A stretch of 64,000 bases of DNA from Pomphorhynchus laevis. Its lineage: Eukaryota > Acanthocephala > Palaeacanthocephala > Echinorhynchida > Pomphorhynchidae. The translations under genes were made by a program, and so were the position numbers. This document shows positions 43,601-53,609 of the stretch, one piece after another. A model generated the notes under the pieces. It ran no database searches. It was not told where the DNA came from and saw nothing but the letters and a program-made list of their open reading frames with translations. Positions within the stretch are counted from its first letter, which is position 1. Every line of letters starts with the position of its first letter. The DNA is taken from contig WNNJ02002004.1 in NCBI GenBank assembly GCA_012934845.2, positions 41,994 to 105,993 on the forward strand, read 5' to 3'.

Positions 43601-46600
43601 GCATGAATGCTCATGCAAAAATATGTTTCTTGTAAATTTAAATATGTCATCTTTACGATATAAATTAATAGTAGTTTTAGTTAATGTTAATTTAATGTTC
43701 ATATCTAGATATACACCTTCTTTATCATTAATATTGGTTTTGTTAAGAATAAGGCTTTCTGGATAAATGTGCTCACTAATTGAATAAAAATTATTAGAAT
43801 TAAATACACATATATCATCAATGTATCGAAACATATATTTCATATATTTATATTGTTTAGATTTAGTTTTTACACAGTTATGAACAAATTCATATTCTAT
43901 AAAGCTTAAAAACAAGTCAGCTATAATTGGGCTACTATTACCACCCATTGGAACACCTTTTACTTGTCTAAATATTGATGTCCCTACTTTTAAATAATTT
44001 TGATTTATCAAAATATTTAAGGATTCTATTAATTCAATTTTATCCATATATTTATATTTACTTGATGGTTTAATTTTTGTTAGATAGGCGTTATAATTAT
44101 TATAACATATATATGTATATCATTTTCCGAATATAAGATTAATTAATTTTACTAACGCTTCTTTAATATCTACTAAATCTAGATTTGTATAAAGGGTACT
44201 AAAATCGTATGTATTTATATTTTGAAAATTTATTCCTTTTGTCTGTTCTAAAAATTCTTTTGTAGAATTAATACTGAAATAGTGTTTTATACCAGTATTA
44301 ATTTCTATTACTTTGTATTATACCAGTATTCGATTACCTTGTAATATACCAGTATTAATTTCGATTACAGTTCGTATATTATATGTGCAGTCCGTCTAAA
44401 CGAATAACTCACGTCATTCTTAAAGATAGCATTGAAAAGTTAGCATTCTTAAGATATTTTCATTCTTGTAGAAGAACTTCGAAATTGGTTGAAGCCGTAT
44501 TTGCTTCTAAGGATCCACATAATATATTTATTTATAATAAAATATTAATATATTATATAATTATTGATATGTGTAGTAAAGTGTTTCATCAATGATTTGA
44601 GTTAATGCGCAATCGGTTTATTAGTATTCGTATGATGTGCATTTTAGGTCCTGATATATGCGGTCCATCTAAACAAATGGTTCACGTCATTCTTAACCAC
44701 AATAGCACGAATTACGATTGTTTGTCTAACCTTAAATGCAAGGTATTTGTTGTTAATATTTGTGAGAACTCAGCAAACGATCTTGTAATGTCGATCTTTA
44801 GAAAGACGTGTTTACACATGTTTACACGCTAATCATAAAAACCAATCGAACTTATATTGTTAAAATTGACAATAAAGAGATTCACACTGGAGAGCTATAC
44901 GAGGACTGGAAATTTTTGCCTCCGAAGCAGATTAAAGATCCTAATTCAGTAAAACCTTCCGATTGGGATGATCGACAATATATCGATGACCCAAAAGATG
45001 AAAAGCCTGATGATTGGGAAAAGACTAAGTTGATAAAAGATACAAACTCTAAGAAGCCCAGCGACTGGAATGAGGAAGAGGATGGTGAATGGGAACCTCC
45101 AATGATCGAAAATCCTGATTACAAGGTTGTCTTTATTTATTAAATTAGCTGATACCAAGTTTTTATTTTTATTTTATTCAGCCAATCCCGAATCTATTTT
45201 ATAAGAAGTGTACATTTTTATAAAATGTCGTCACGATGACGTAATAAAAAGTCTTATATGCAGCTTTATAAATGGATGCGATGACGTAATAAATAGTCGT
45301 ATATGCATATTAAGTTTATATTTTTAATATTTACATCAGCGAGATAAATAAATACTTCGTTAATTAATATTGATTTTTAGTATAATGCGCTTGCAATGCA
45401 ACACATCTCATGCTTTGCATTGCAATGAACACGACGAGTTTATTTAATATCACAATTGCTATAAATGATTTTCTTTTTCTTTTGCCAGGGTGAATGGAAG
45501 CCAAAATCTATACCGAATCCTGATTACAAGGGAGCATGGAAGCATCCAATGATTGATAATCCTGACTACTTTGAAGATACAACGTTTGCATCCTTTGAGG
45601 ATATTGGCATTTTGGGTATCGACATTTGGCAGGTATGGTTTGTCGTCGTTAATTTTCCCAACAGATAATACAAATAGTCTTTGATCAGTAAAAGAAATAT
45701 TTATCTGCTATTAGTTCGTCTTGCTCTTATTTTTTACAAATAGCCAAAAGTAGTAGCTAGTTTCCTCTATCAGAGGCTAATGAAATACCTTTTTACGTTG
45801 TATGAAATCTTGAAGTGCTTTACCTCGTTTTTCCGTTTGTGATTATGGCAGCAGTAACTTTTGAAACTGCATCGTTTTTTCCATGTGCAGTTTCACTGCG
45901 TAGTTGGACCACATAAGATTGTCGGTGTTTGTTGCTTTCTGTATTTTAATTAAATAAAAATAATAAAACAATCATATTAGTGTGATTATTCAACAAATTT
46001 TTAATTATAATGACCAAAATAATTTATCTTTTTCGAACTCTGTTTTTTAAAAGGTCATGCACACATTATAAATTAAAAAGTGCAGCAAACAAGTGTCATT
46101 TATTCGCAAGAGCAAATCGAACGTTTGGAAATCCCGACGAATAGGAAGTCAATTACGTCGAAAACTGTTGTTTTCATTTCATAATTCTTTTCAGAATGTA
46201 AATATTTTAAAGATAATATTTATAATCTAGTATTTTATAAGTCGAATAATGCACATTTTTTAGAATTAAAATTGTAGTATCTCACTAGGAGAAACTGCCG
46301 TGTTATTGTTATCAGGGTTCGGCTCCGTTCCTCAAATTTGCAACTGTATATGTAATGTATGTGAACAGAACCCAGTCCAATCTACAAGATTATCATTATT
46401 ATTGTGGATAAATAGAGAATGACTGTGATGAAGACGTTTATTTGACAAGAATAAGTAATTGGATATTTTTACAAAAATGTCGATATGTGGCTTATTGTAT
46501 TCATTCAGTCGTATCAAATAACTGCTACGTGTGTCATGCGACTCGAGAATACGAAACAATCTTATGTTGAACTATATCATTCGTTATTGATTAATATTAT

Positions 46601-47420
46601 ATCTGATGCTTTTATACAATATTTATCATTTATCAAACGAAGGGATTTGTTTGGATGAAGTTGTAACATAATTATATTTGTTTCAAGGTGAAATCTGGAA
46701 CGATTTATGATAACTTTCTGATAACGGATGATGTTAACTACGCAGAAAGCCAAGCTAAATTGATTGTAGCTAAGATGGTCGGTTTTTGTTGCTTTTTATT
46801 AAACTTTTTTTTATTATTTCGTACTGTTCTTTTTTAGGAATTGGAAAAGAAGCAAAAACAGTCAATTGACGACAAAGAAAGAGAAGAAATGAATAGAAAA
46901 CATTCTGAAAATGGTAATACTCACAGTCTTATATTAGAATTATTTATTACTCTATACCGTTAAATAACAATGCTTTAATCCTGTACAACTAGGTCTATTT
47001 AATCTTGTAAAACTGGGTCGATACTTTTAAAGAATCGACCTTGTTAAGTCATCATAGTTGAATATTCGAGCTAATTTGGTGGTTTCATTATGGAATTGTT
47101 TCTCACATTTCTAAAATTATTTTCTTTAATCCCAGCGATATTACTTTCCAAGTCCAGAATTGTAGATATACTACCGGTTATTGATTTTTGTCGTTTATTT
47201 TCGATAACCTATAACTTGTTTTGTAATGATTTTTCTCTAATAGATGATGATGATAATGTGCTTGTATTTAGACGCTTCTGATATTGACGATCATCGTACT
47301 AAGTTTACAGAAAAGACTGAATATGATGAGGACGAAGAAGCTTACGATTCCGATATTGATAAATCGTCAAGTGAGGATAAATTGAAAGATGACAATTCAA
47401 TTTATCATGAAGAGTTATAA
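40620..47420 (+). CDS. CALR: Calreticulin, nine coding exons, 426 aa
   Basis: ER luminal Ca2+-binding lectin chaperone. Exons: 40620-40710, 41854-41961, 42137-42340, 44648-44742, 44802-45125, 45489-45632, 46688-46777, 46838-46913, 47272-47420; all junctions are GT-AG and phases agree. Exon 1 gives a signal peptide (LLLLVAYANA) and mature EVFLDDNFSG. The globular part shows QDIDCGGGYVKLYG and ICGPSKQMVHVIL. The P-domain has three DW repeats (IKDPNSVKPSDW, IDDPKDEKPDDW, IKDTNSKKPSDW) and two GEW-type repeats plus AWKHPMIDNPDY. Then GILGIDIWQVKSGTIYDNFL, and a short acidic tail ending HEEL, a KDEL-type retrieval signal. The acidic tail is less Asp/Glu-dense than in vertebrates. PLE fragments lie in introns 3 and 6. 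Confidence 0.95.
42990..44370 (-). mobile_element. Penelope-like element in calreticulin intron 3, opposite strand
   Basis: Minus-strand PLE RT (43394-44047 plus decayed upstream part to about 44290: NTYDFSTLYTNLDLVDIKEA). The downstream non-coding part to about 42990 matches 51640-51850. No GIY-YIG domain follows the RT. Near 44290-44368 the AT-rich motif ATACCAGTATT occurs three times. A structured terminal block lies at 43215-43310. Broken upstream, but the catalytic RT frame is open. Confidence 0.82.
43394..44047 (-). CDS. PLE reverse transcriptase fragment, 217 aa
   Basis: Starts MDKIELIESLNILINQNYLK by annotation, but homology extends upstream. Diagnostic blocks are KGVPMGGNSSPIIADLFLSF (motif B of PLE/TERT-like RTs), MFRYIDDICVF (motif C) and GVYLDMNIKLTL. 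It ends NIKNKFKL with no endonuclease domain, so this family either lost it or never had it; EN-lacking PLEs are known. Composition is as AT-rich as the intron around it. Confidence 0.82.
   Translation of the reverse strand: MDKIELIESLNILINQNYLKVGTSIFRQVKGVPMGGNSSPIIADLFLSFIEYEFVHNCVKTKSKQYKYMKYMFRYIDDICVFNSNNFYSISEHIYPESLILNKTNINDKEGVYLDMNIKLTLTKTTINLYRKDDIFKFTRNIFLHEHSCIPYNIKYNTLNNEILRIATICNDIGFLQNHLNNLIDTYFKLGYYKNNIKQKTVKYINQHSNIKNKFKL
44384..44425 (+). pseudogene. Exon-4-like relic in calreticulin intron 3
   Basis: TGTGCAGTCCGTCTAAACGA ... CTCACGTCATTCTTAA aligns with exon 4 at 44659-44699 (TATGCGGTCCATCTAAACAA ... TTCACGTCATTCTTAA) and reads CSPSKRITHVILK against CGPSKQMVHVILN. An upstream TTACAG could serve as an acceptor, but the phase would not match, and downstream similarity is lost. 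Most likely a dead duplicate rather than an alternative exon. Confidence 0.55.
46265..46560 (-). mobile_element. PLE remnant in calreticulin intron 6
   Basis: Minus strand: an open stretch (46559-46332) with SYLIRLNEYNKPHIDIFVKI and HHSHSLFIHN ... LVDWTGFC, like the C-terminal part of a PLE GIY-YIG domain. It is followed by the terminal block GAGCCGAACCCTGATAACAA (46297-46316 region) shared with 43215-43310 and 57055-57105. Confidence 0.5.
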
Positions 47421-48280
47421 AATACAGTCTTGCTAAAATTCTATCGATATACATAATTAAATAACTCCGTTCTATTCTGATTTACGATTGTTCGAAAATT
47501 TCCACAATTCTCTATATTAAATTTGTCTCTCTCTATTTTTTTCATAGAATTTAGAAACATAGAAATAAAATGAATTAATATAGAAATAAATAAATGCATA
47601 ATAAATTTTCATAGAAATAAATTGTCATAGAAATAAACGTTTAGTCCGCAATTGTAAATGCTTAGTAATTAACGTTTATTAATGAACGTCAGACAATTGT
47701 GACGAATGTATTGATAAACACTTATTACACAACTGTTGTTACAAATGTCGGATACATCATTGCAGATGATGGTGGTTTTGCAATAATGTTATAAGGACAC
47801 TTGATATTACAGAATTTGCAAATTATTTAAATTAAAAAATTAAATTTTTATTTGATATTTCAGCACGTATTCTACTATAGTTATTTGAGTATTTTTGAAT
47901 GATAAAATTGCAGGACCCAAACATACAAGAGATGACAAGCGAATATTGAAGATAAAAATAAGCACAACTTGATACATGTGAAAGAACAAAATCAACATCA
48001 AAGTAAAATTTAGTAAGAAGCAACAAAAATAAAATCTAAAATGAAGAAAAAGTTAAACGTTAGAATGCATGATCAAGAGAATTAATCGTTTAAGAAGAAT
48101 GCAACACGATAAACATTTTATATTAAAAAGCAAAATGAACCAAAAGTTTAAGTACATTGTTGTTTCTGCTAAATGTATTTTATTATTTATAGATATAAAA
48201 GAATTTTGTTATGCCATTTACGTTTGTAGTAAAGGAGCAGTATCTTCATTATTTTGAGGATCTTTAAAAAACAAACGCTT
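47421..48280. other. Calreticulin 3' flank, AT-rich
   Basis: AATAAA-type signals occur at about 47565-47635, where GAAATAAA recurs several times and could supply the polyA site. Short open frames at 47832-48257 are Lys/Ile-rich and show no motif. Confidence 0.45.
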
Positions 48281-48289
48281 TAATCGTCA

Positions 48290-49900
48290 AAGGTCAAACT
48301 TTCGCTCTATTTAATCATATATCCAGTAGCTTAAAGTTGAAAAATAAGTTTATTTTTTGATAATTATGACTGAGAAACTAATAACCTATGGCGGATTCAT
48401 TGAGTCATTATTACTTCATACATCTTTTGTGCGGGTTCCGTAATTGATATGTTTCGGTCAAGTCTGTTTTTTGCGTTTAGTCATATATCGAGTAGGTGTC
48501 AAGTTGAAAAGATAAATCTTCCCTGATAATGAAGATTTGTGTGCATTACGTATTTGATCGATTTTAAAGAGGTCAAACCTTTTCATTACTTTTATTACTG
48601 GATATGCTTATATATTCAATCATTATAAATTTGAAAATATAAAACTTCTCTTGAAAACAATGGCTGAGAAACTGACCTATGGATTCAGTTAGTCCATATT
48701 ACTTAATTCATTTTTTGTGTGTATTCCGTGTTTCATCTGTCTTAAAGAGATTAAATAATTGCAGCGTTAGCCATATATTCAGTAAATTTAAAGACTATAT
48801 ATTTAGTAATTATAAATTTGAAAAGATAAATCTCTTATCGGTAACGATGGCTGAGAAACTGACCTATGGATTCAGTGATTCCTTTAAAAAAAATTATTTT
48901 AATGTGGCAAATGTGCTTGCCGGCGCACGCTTACATGACCACGAAGAAAAAAACAAAAGTATAAATCATGTGTCGAGAACGTGAGAACGGAGCAGGTATT
49001 TGAATGTGATAAAGGAAGGAGTGCTGCGGACGTCGAGAGGGAGCTGATTCCATGCGATAGGCGGCCACAAGAAAGGATCGGAGACCGTAGTTGTTGATTA
49101 ATCGGGAACTTGGAGTAAGAGAAAATGACAGGAGCGAAGCGATAGAGATGTAACTAGTGTCGTCTTAGAAAAGGAGGTTGATGAACGATGGAAAGCCGAC
49201 AGCGATGAGACGAAAAGTTAGGAGAAGGCGGACTTGTATGCGGATGTGGATGGTGAGCCAGGAGAGTTGGGCAAGATATGTGGATGTGTGGTCAAAGCGA
49301 CGGAAAAGTATGAGCACTCGAACGGCAGAGTTGATTATTCGTTGTAGGGGTAGGATGATGGATTTTGGAGAATTGGCGAAAAGGCTAAGGCAGTAATCGA
49401 TTTTAGGGAAAAGAAGCGATGAAAGAAGAGACATACAAGAACGGAAGTCGATAATGGGGCGGATACGGCGGATATCACGGAGAATTAAGTTAGATGAGCG
49501 GACCTTGTCACGGACGAAGGGTTTAAGGGAAAGGTGATCATCGAAATGGAAGCCTAAGAAAGTGAGATTGTGGACTATGGGGATGATCGATGAGGCAAAA
49601 TATACAGTGGGAGGAGATATGTTTGGTTTACGGGGGAGGATCCACATTATTTTGGACTTGTATGGGTTTAGAACAAGATGAAGATAGAAGAGACGTTTTT
49701 AAATAGAAGAAAGACAGTTTAAAGGGTTCAAATTTAAAGTAAATTTACTTTCAGTAAATTTAAAGTTAAAAAGATAAATATCTTCCCGATAACGATGGCT
49801 GAGAAACTGACTTTTGCAATCAGTGAGTCATTTTCACTTAATACATTTTATATGCATTTCGATTCGTATAATTAATGGTGATCCTCGGTACCATTAATTA
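48290..49900 (+). repeat. Degenerate satellite-like repeat array, split by a LINE B
   Basis: A unit containing TTGAAAAGATAAATCTT, CGATAACGATGG and CTGAGAAACTGACCTATGGA then TTCAGTGAGTC recurs with cores at about 48368, 48662, 48848 and 49798. A further partial unit lies near 48480-48530. Spacing is irregular (about 293, 187 and, without the LINE, about 113 bp), so units have gained and lost sequence. No coding potential. Confidence 0.7.
48889..49717 (-). mobile_element. LINE B, 5'-truncated 3' end, inserted in the satellite array
   Basis: Minus strand: MWILPRKPNISPPTVYFASS and on through FPKIDYCLSLFANSPKSIIL to the C-terminus, then the 3' UTR with GGTCATGTAAGCGTGCGCC and a poly(A)-like end. 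TTTAAA at 48883-48888 and 49718-49723 is a likely target duplication. Relatively well preserved compared with other B copies; the frame is open for 160 codons. Confidence 0.85.
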
Positions 49901-50497
49901 TTATCATTAATGTAGTATCATATTTGTTTAATATGAAAAGTGTTTGCTTTAATACGAAAATTGTCTTCTTACGCAAAAATAGTTGATTTTCTATTTCGTC
50001 GTAAGTAACAAAAAGAACAAAAATACTACTGGATTACAATATATATTTTTGTTCGTTTACACATATATAATGAGAATATTTCATTCGATTACTGATGCAG
50101 CAATATTTTGACTGCAACCAGTAAACAAGTTTAAGTTCTTTTAGTCTGTTACTCTTCTAGTTGAATTGAGTCTGATGAACTTTTTATTAAAATATAAATG
50201 TCCAAACAGTGTTTAAATTTAGATATTATCCTGTAATATTCGATTTTACAAATAAGTATGGTAAGAAAAGCTTTTTAGAAAAATGATCGATGCCGGAAAT
50301 CTTTCGATGAATACAATCTTGATTAACGTTCAATGATACATGCTAAAATGTCTATCACAGCCATAAATGATTTCTTCGCAGCTTCTTTAATCGTAAAAAT
50401 AAATGAAAAAAAGAACTAAAAAATAAACACTGTACACGACAAAATAGTAAGATCAAGATTATACAGCGATTGCGGGTTTGAAATGTTGATCGCAGTG

Positions 50498-51043
50498 TTA
50501 TGAATTATTGCGCTTTTTGCTTTTATTTCGTTTAGCTTTTCTCATATTTTTCTTATATCTTGAAGGATGAACAAAATTAGGATCTGACCATACTCCAAGA
50601 TTTAGGGCTTTAGCATTATTTTCCGCTTCACTGTATTGTTTGCCGCACGCATTCCTGTCTCTATGTGGATACAGTACGGCCATTCCATCTCTAAGTAATC
50701 TCAGAGCAATGTTGTGGCCCTGTTGGTCACACACTTCAACCAAATTCCTTCCATAAATATCTTTAGAGTATATTTTCATACGGACTACAGATCCGATTGG
50801 TATATACTTTCTTAAGGCTTGAGTAGATGATCGTCCCCATTTGTGCTGACTTTTTTCTGGTGCATCAATGCATATCAATCTGATTGTCAACTTACTATGT
50901 GGGCTATTTGATCGACTATTTTCCTCAACTTTCAATGTGTCTCCATCGACTATATTTTTGACGATTCCAGTCGAATATTGAACCCTCCCAATTACATAAT
51001 TGATAGTGCATAAAATCATCAACAGGAACGTTACTAACGACAT
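50498..51043 (-). CDS. Secreted staphylococcal-nuclease-like (thermonuclease) protein, 181 aa, no introns
   Basis: Likely a Ca2+-dependent extracellular nuclease that cuts DNA/RNA at phosphodiester bonds. Residues 1-19 (MSLVTFLLMILCTINYVIG) form a signal peptide. The SNase domain spans about 25-160: VDGDTLKV (D33, D35 metal-site region), IRLICIDAPE (R55, D60, E63) and DIYGRNLVEV (R99). These match the catalytic Arg35, Asp40, Glu43 and Arg87 of the Staphylococcus enzyme. QYSEAENNAKALNLGVWSDP is the typical C-terminal helix. A Lys/Arg-rich tail ends the protein. ATG at 51041-51043; no better upstream start. The domain alone, secreted and intronless, looks bacterial in architecture, but base composition matches the host. 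Horizontal origin is possible, not shown. Confidence 0.85.
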   Translation of the reverse strand: MSLVTFLLMILCTINYVIGRVQYSTGIVKNIVDGDTLKVEENSRSNSPHSKLTIRLICIDAPEKSQHKWGRSSTQALRKYIPIGSVVRMKIYSKDIYGRNLVEVCDQQGHNIALRLLRDGMAVLYPHRDRNACGKQYSEAENNAKALNLGVWSDPNFVHPSRYKKNMRKAKRNKSKKRNNS

Positions 51044-51639
51044 TGACAGAGAAGAGTTATCACAATTAAAACAGCATCACAATAACGATATATATATATT
51101 TTACAGAATATGTGAATAGCGTCAGCTCAATTTATCTAAAACATCTGTGATTAGTAGTGCAGTATCGCTGGTGTGATATAATAATAATCGTATCTTTAGC
51201 AGTGAATAATTACTTGTTACTTAACACAAATGTAGATATAGGGTGGTTATGCTATTATAGTCGTGTAATGAGCAGCATCACTAAGATGTTTTATTCTTCC
51301 GTCCATGGATAAACTAATTTACATTTCTTTTGCATTCATGTTTTCGTTTACTTGGTCGTTGACGATCAATCATCAAAAGCTATATGAAACATTAATAATG
51401 TAAAAATAATACATAAACTAACTCTAATCTTGCTATTTTTCTCACTAGCTGTAATATTATAACAAATAGAGAAAGCAAGTTGCTTTTATATAATTAATGG
51501 TGTAGGATATCACCAACAGAAAACTTATCTGATTTAACAACATGATAACAACAATATCGCTACACACTTGTATTACAATTATGTTAGCCTTATATAATCT
51601 TTATTTTTACATTGAAAATACAATATTACATAACATTTC
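51044..51639. other. AT-rich DNA upstream of the nuclease gene
   Basis: Contains an (AT) run at 51090-51100 that could be TATA-like for the minus-strand gene. Nothing else recognised. Confidence 0.35.
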
Positions 51640-51990
51640 AAATCAGTTAACTGAGTTTACATATTTTGTACTATATTTTAATTCGAAAAAGTAAATATCT
51701 GTATCTTAAGATTTAAAAAAATTGTGATTTATATAAAGTAAGAATTTTGAAAACTCAATTTTCATGAATTGATTAGCGTTTATTGAAAGAAACTACTATC
51801 CTATAAGTTTTCTGACCATATTCCTCGACCCAACATAAGAATTTTAAGAATTTACGAATTTAATTTTGCTAGTAACCTAGTTTAAAATATGTATTATCTA
51901 TTAAATTATTTAAATGATTTTGAAGAAAATCAATTTCATTACATATTATGACAATTCTTAAAAGTTCGTTATTTAATGCATTTTATTAAA
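51640..51990 (-). mobile_element. 3' fragment of the intron-3 PLE family
   Basis: TAGTAACCTAGTTTAAAATA and TTAAATTATTTAAATGATTT at 51870-51920 match the end of the PLE RT frame at 43470-43520. TCAGTTAACTGAGTTTACAT at 51644 matches 43012. A decayed copy of the terminal block lies at 51785-51842. Confidence 0.7.
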
Positions 51991-51999
51991 TTGCGTTCG

Positions 52000-53590
52000 G
52001 AGAGAATGTAATCATAAGTTGGCTCTTTTTCCGAGAAAAATAAAAAATAGTATTATTTTTGAGTTTTCGCCAATGCGATTGGCCTCTTCAGAAAACACTA
52101 ATCTTTGACAAATGATGGCATAGTATATATAGAATAAGAACGAAACAATTTAAGTGATATGTTGTTCAACCAAACTCTTGTCCGGTCATAATTTGAAACA
52201 AATTTCTTTTATTGCCTTGCATGGTTGATGCAATTTTGATATGTACCGTCTCCTTGATTAAACGACGAAGTGTATCTCGATCGTATTCAAGAACAGGTGT
52301 ATTGCCGAAATCAATCGTTTGTGAATGGTTTAACCAATAATTAAATATTGTTGAAGAAACGTCGCCTCTTTTAAGATTACCCTTGTGTTGTTCAAGTCTC
52401 TTTCTTTTGTACTTGATTGGTTTAACCTATGTAGACTTTGCTGCAATCTTTACAAGGGATGCGATACACTAATTCATCTTTTGAATATATTGGATTCATT
52501 TTGAAAATGAAGGTCAGAGAATGCCGTCTTTTGCGATAAGTTATATTTCGTTGCCCATCATTCTTCAGCGAATCGATCAATCTCTTATTATACTCTTCCG
52601 AAATATAAGTGGTAGAAAAGAAATTGTTACGGATGTTTTTTTTTGGTTTTCTAATTTGTTCTTCACTCTCATTCTTTTGGCCTTGAAAAATGCTTGTTTA
52701 ATAGTTTGCAGTTGAAAATGTCTTTCTAATAACAGTAGATATTTCACAATACCTAATACGTCTTCTCTTGTCCGTAGGACAAATAATCATAACTCTATAG
52801 TACAATACCGCATCCCCTGGATTTAATATCTAATAACTCTGTCAGGTGAGCAAACGGTTCATCCCCAGGGTATGCTAGCTTTGCTATGTACGTCCGTATC
52901 AAGCATTTGCTATCGAAATATGCCTACGTCTAGAAAAGAAATATGTTCATCAGAATCCTTATGCAACATTCTATTGAATAATATGATCTGTCATGCTCAG
53001 CAAGGTATCCAAATTGCAGGATTCTGGTTCTACCTTTAATACAAAAAATGTGTCTTCCACTGACCTACAATATTGGGCAAGACCAGGTAAATCATAGTAA
53101 ATGTTTTTCTCCCAGTTACTCATGTAGACATATGTTAGCAATGGGGCTAAATGATACCATGTTTAAACGCCATCTATTGCTGATAAAGGTCACCCCAAAA
53201 GGTGAAAATCGATTTTGAAGTGCAGCATTCAATTAAGCAAGTCCAATCTCTAATGCTTAATTTAGGTTTTTTTTGCATTTTAATTCCACTAATGTGGCAG
53301 TCATTTCAATAGCTTACTGTAATGGTATGTTTGTAAACAGAGATAACACATCTGGTTGCGAAGTATACTTTTTGATTATGAAATTTTTTAATCTCTTGAG
53401 CGAAACAAATACAGTCATTTATAATAGATCTGTTGACGTCGTGATATTTTTGAATCAAGCCGCATATTTCTTTTGAAAATTATGGCCGACAGTTTTATAC
53501 ACAGTAATTATTGGGCAAAATTGTAAGGAAGGTTTGTGTACCTTAGGTAATAGATACAAAAAGCCGGCATCAGCATAAGATGATCACCTT
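52000..53590 (-). mobile_element. Second Penelope-like element with GIY-YIG domain, broken
   Basis: Minus strand: RT remnants (YCRSVEDTFFVLKVEPE around 53000-53085 corresponds to the VDD block) and a GIY-YIG nuclease, ELVYRIPCKDCSKVYIG at about 52430-52480. A non-coding 3' part ends in a hammerhead-core-like hairpin (52064-52091). It has many breaks and is truncated upstream, where a LINE B abuts at 53600. It is a different family from the intron-3 PLE. Confidence 0.72.
52064..52091 (-). ncRNA. Hammerhead-core-like motif at PLE 3' end
   Basis: Minus strand CTGAAGA (52091-52085), one extra G, perfect 6-bp helix GCCAAT/ATTGGC with loop CGC, then GAAAA (52068-52064). Same layout as 19985-20013. 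GTTTT before and AAAAC after could also pair, so a plain hairpin is an alternative reading. Confidence 0.42.
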
Positions 53591-53609
53591 TTATTATAAA
53601 AATTCACAC

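Noticed and set aside
44383-44595. 70-codon plus-strand frame as a separate small gene
   Set aside because: Its start is the exon-4-like calreticulin duplicate and the remainder shows no motif.
48290-49900. CRISPR-like or regularly spaced repeat array
   Set aside because: Spacing is irregular and the between-unit sequence is itself repeated; a eukaryotic context makes CRISPR implausible.
50498-51043. Bacterial contamination as the source of the nuclease gene
   Set aside because: Base composition matches the flanks, no operon or other bacterial genes are near, and PLE and LINE copies lie on both sides.
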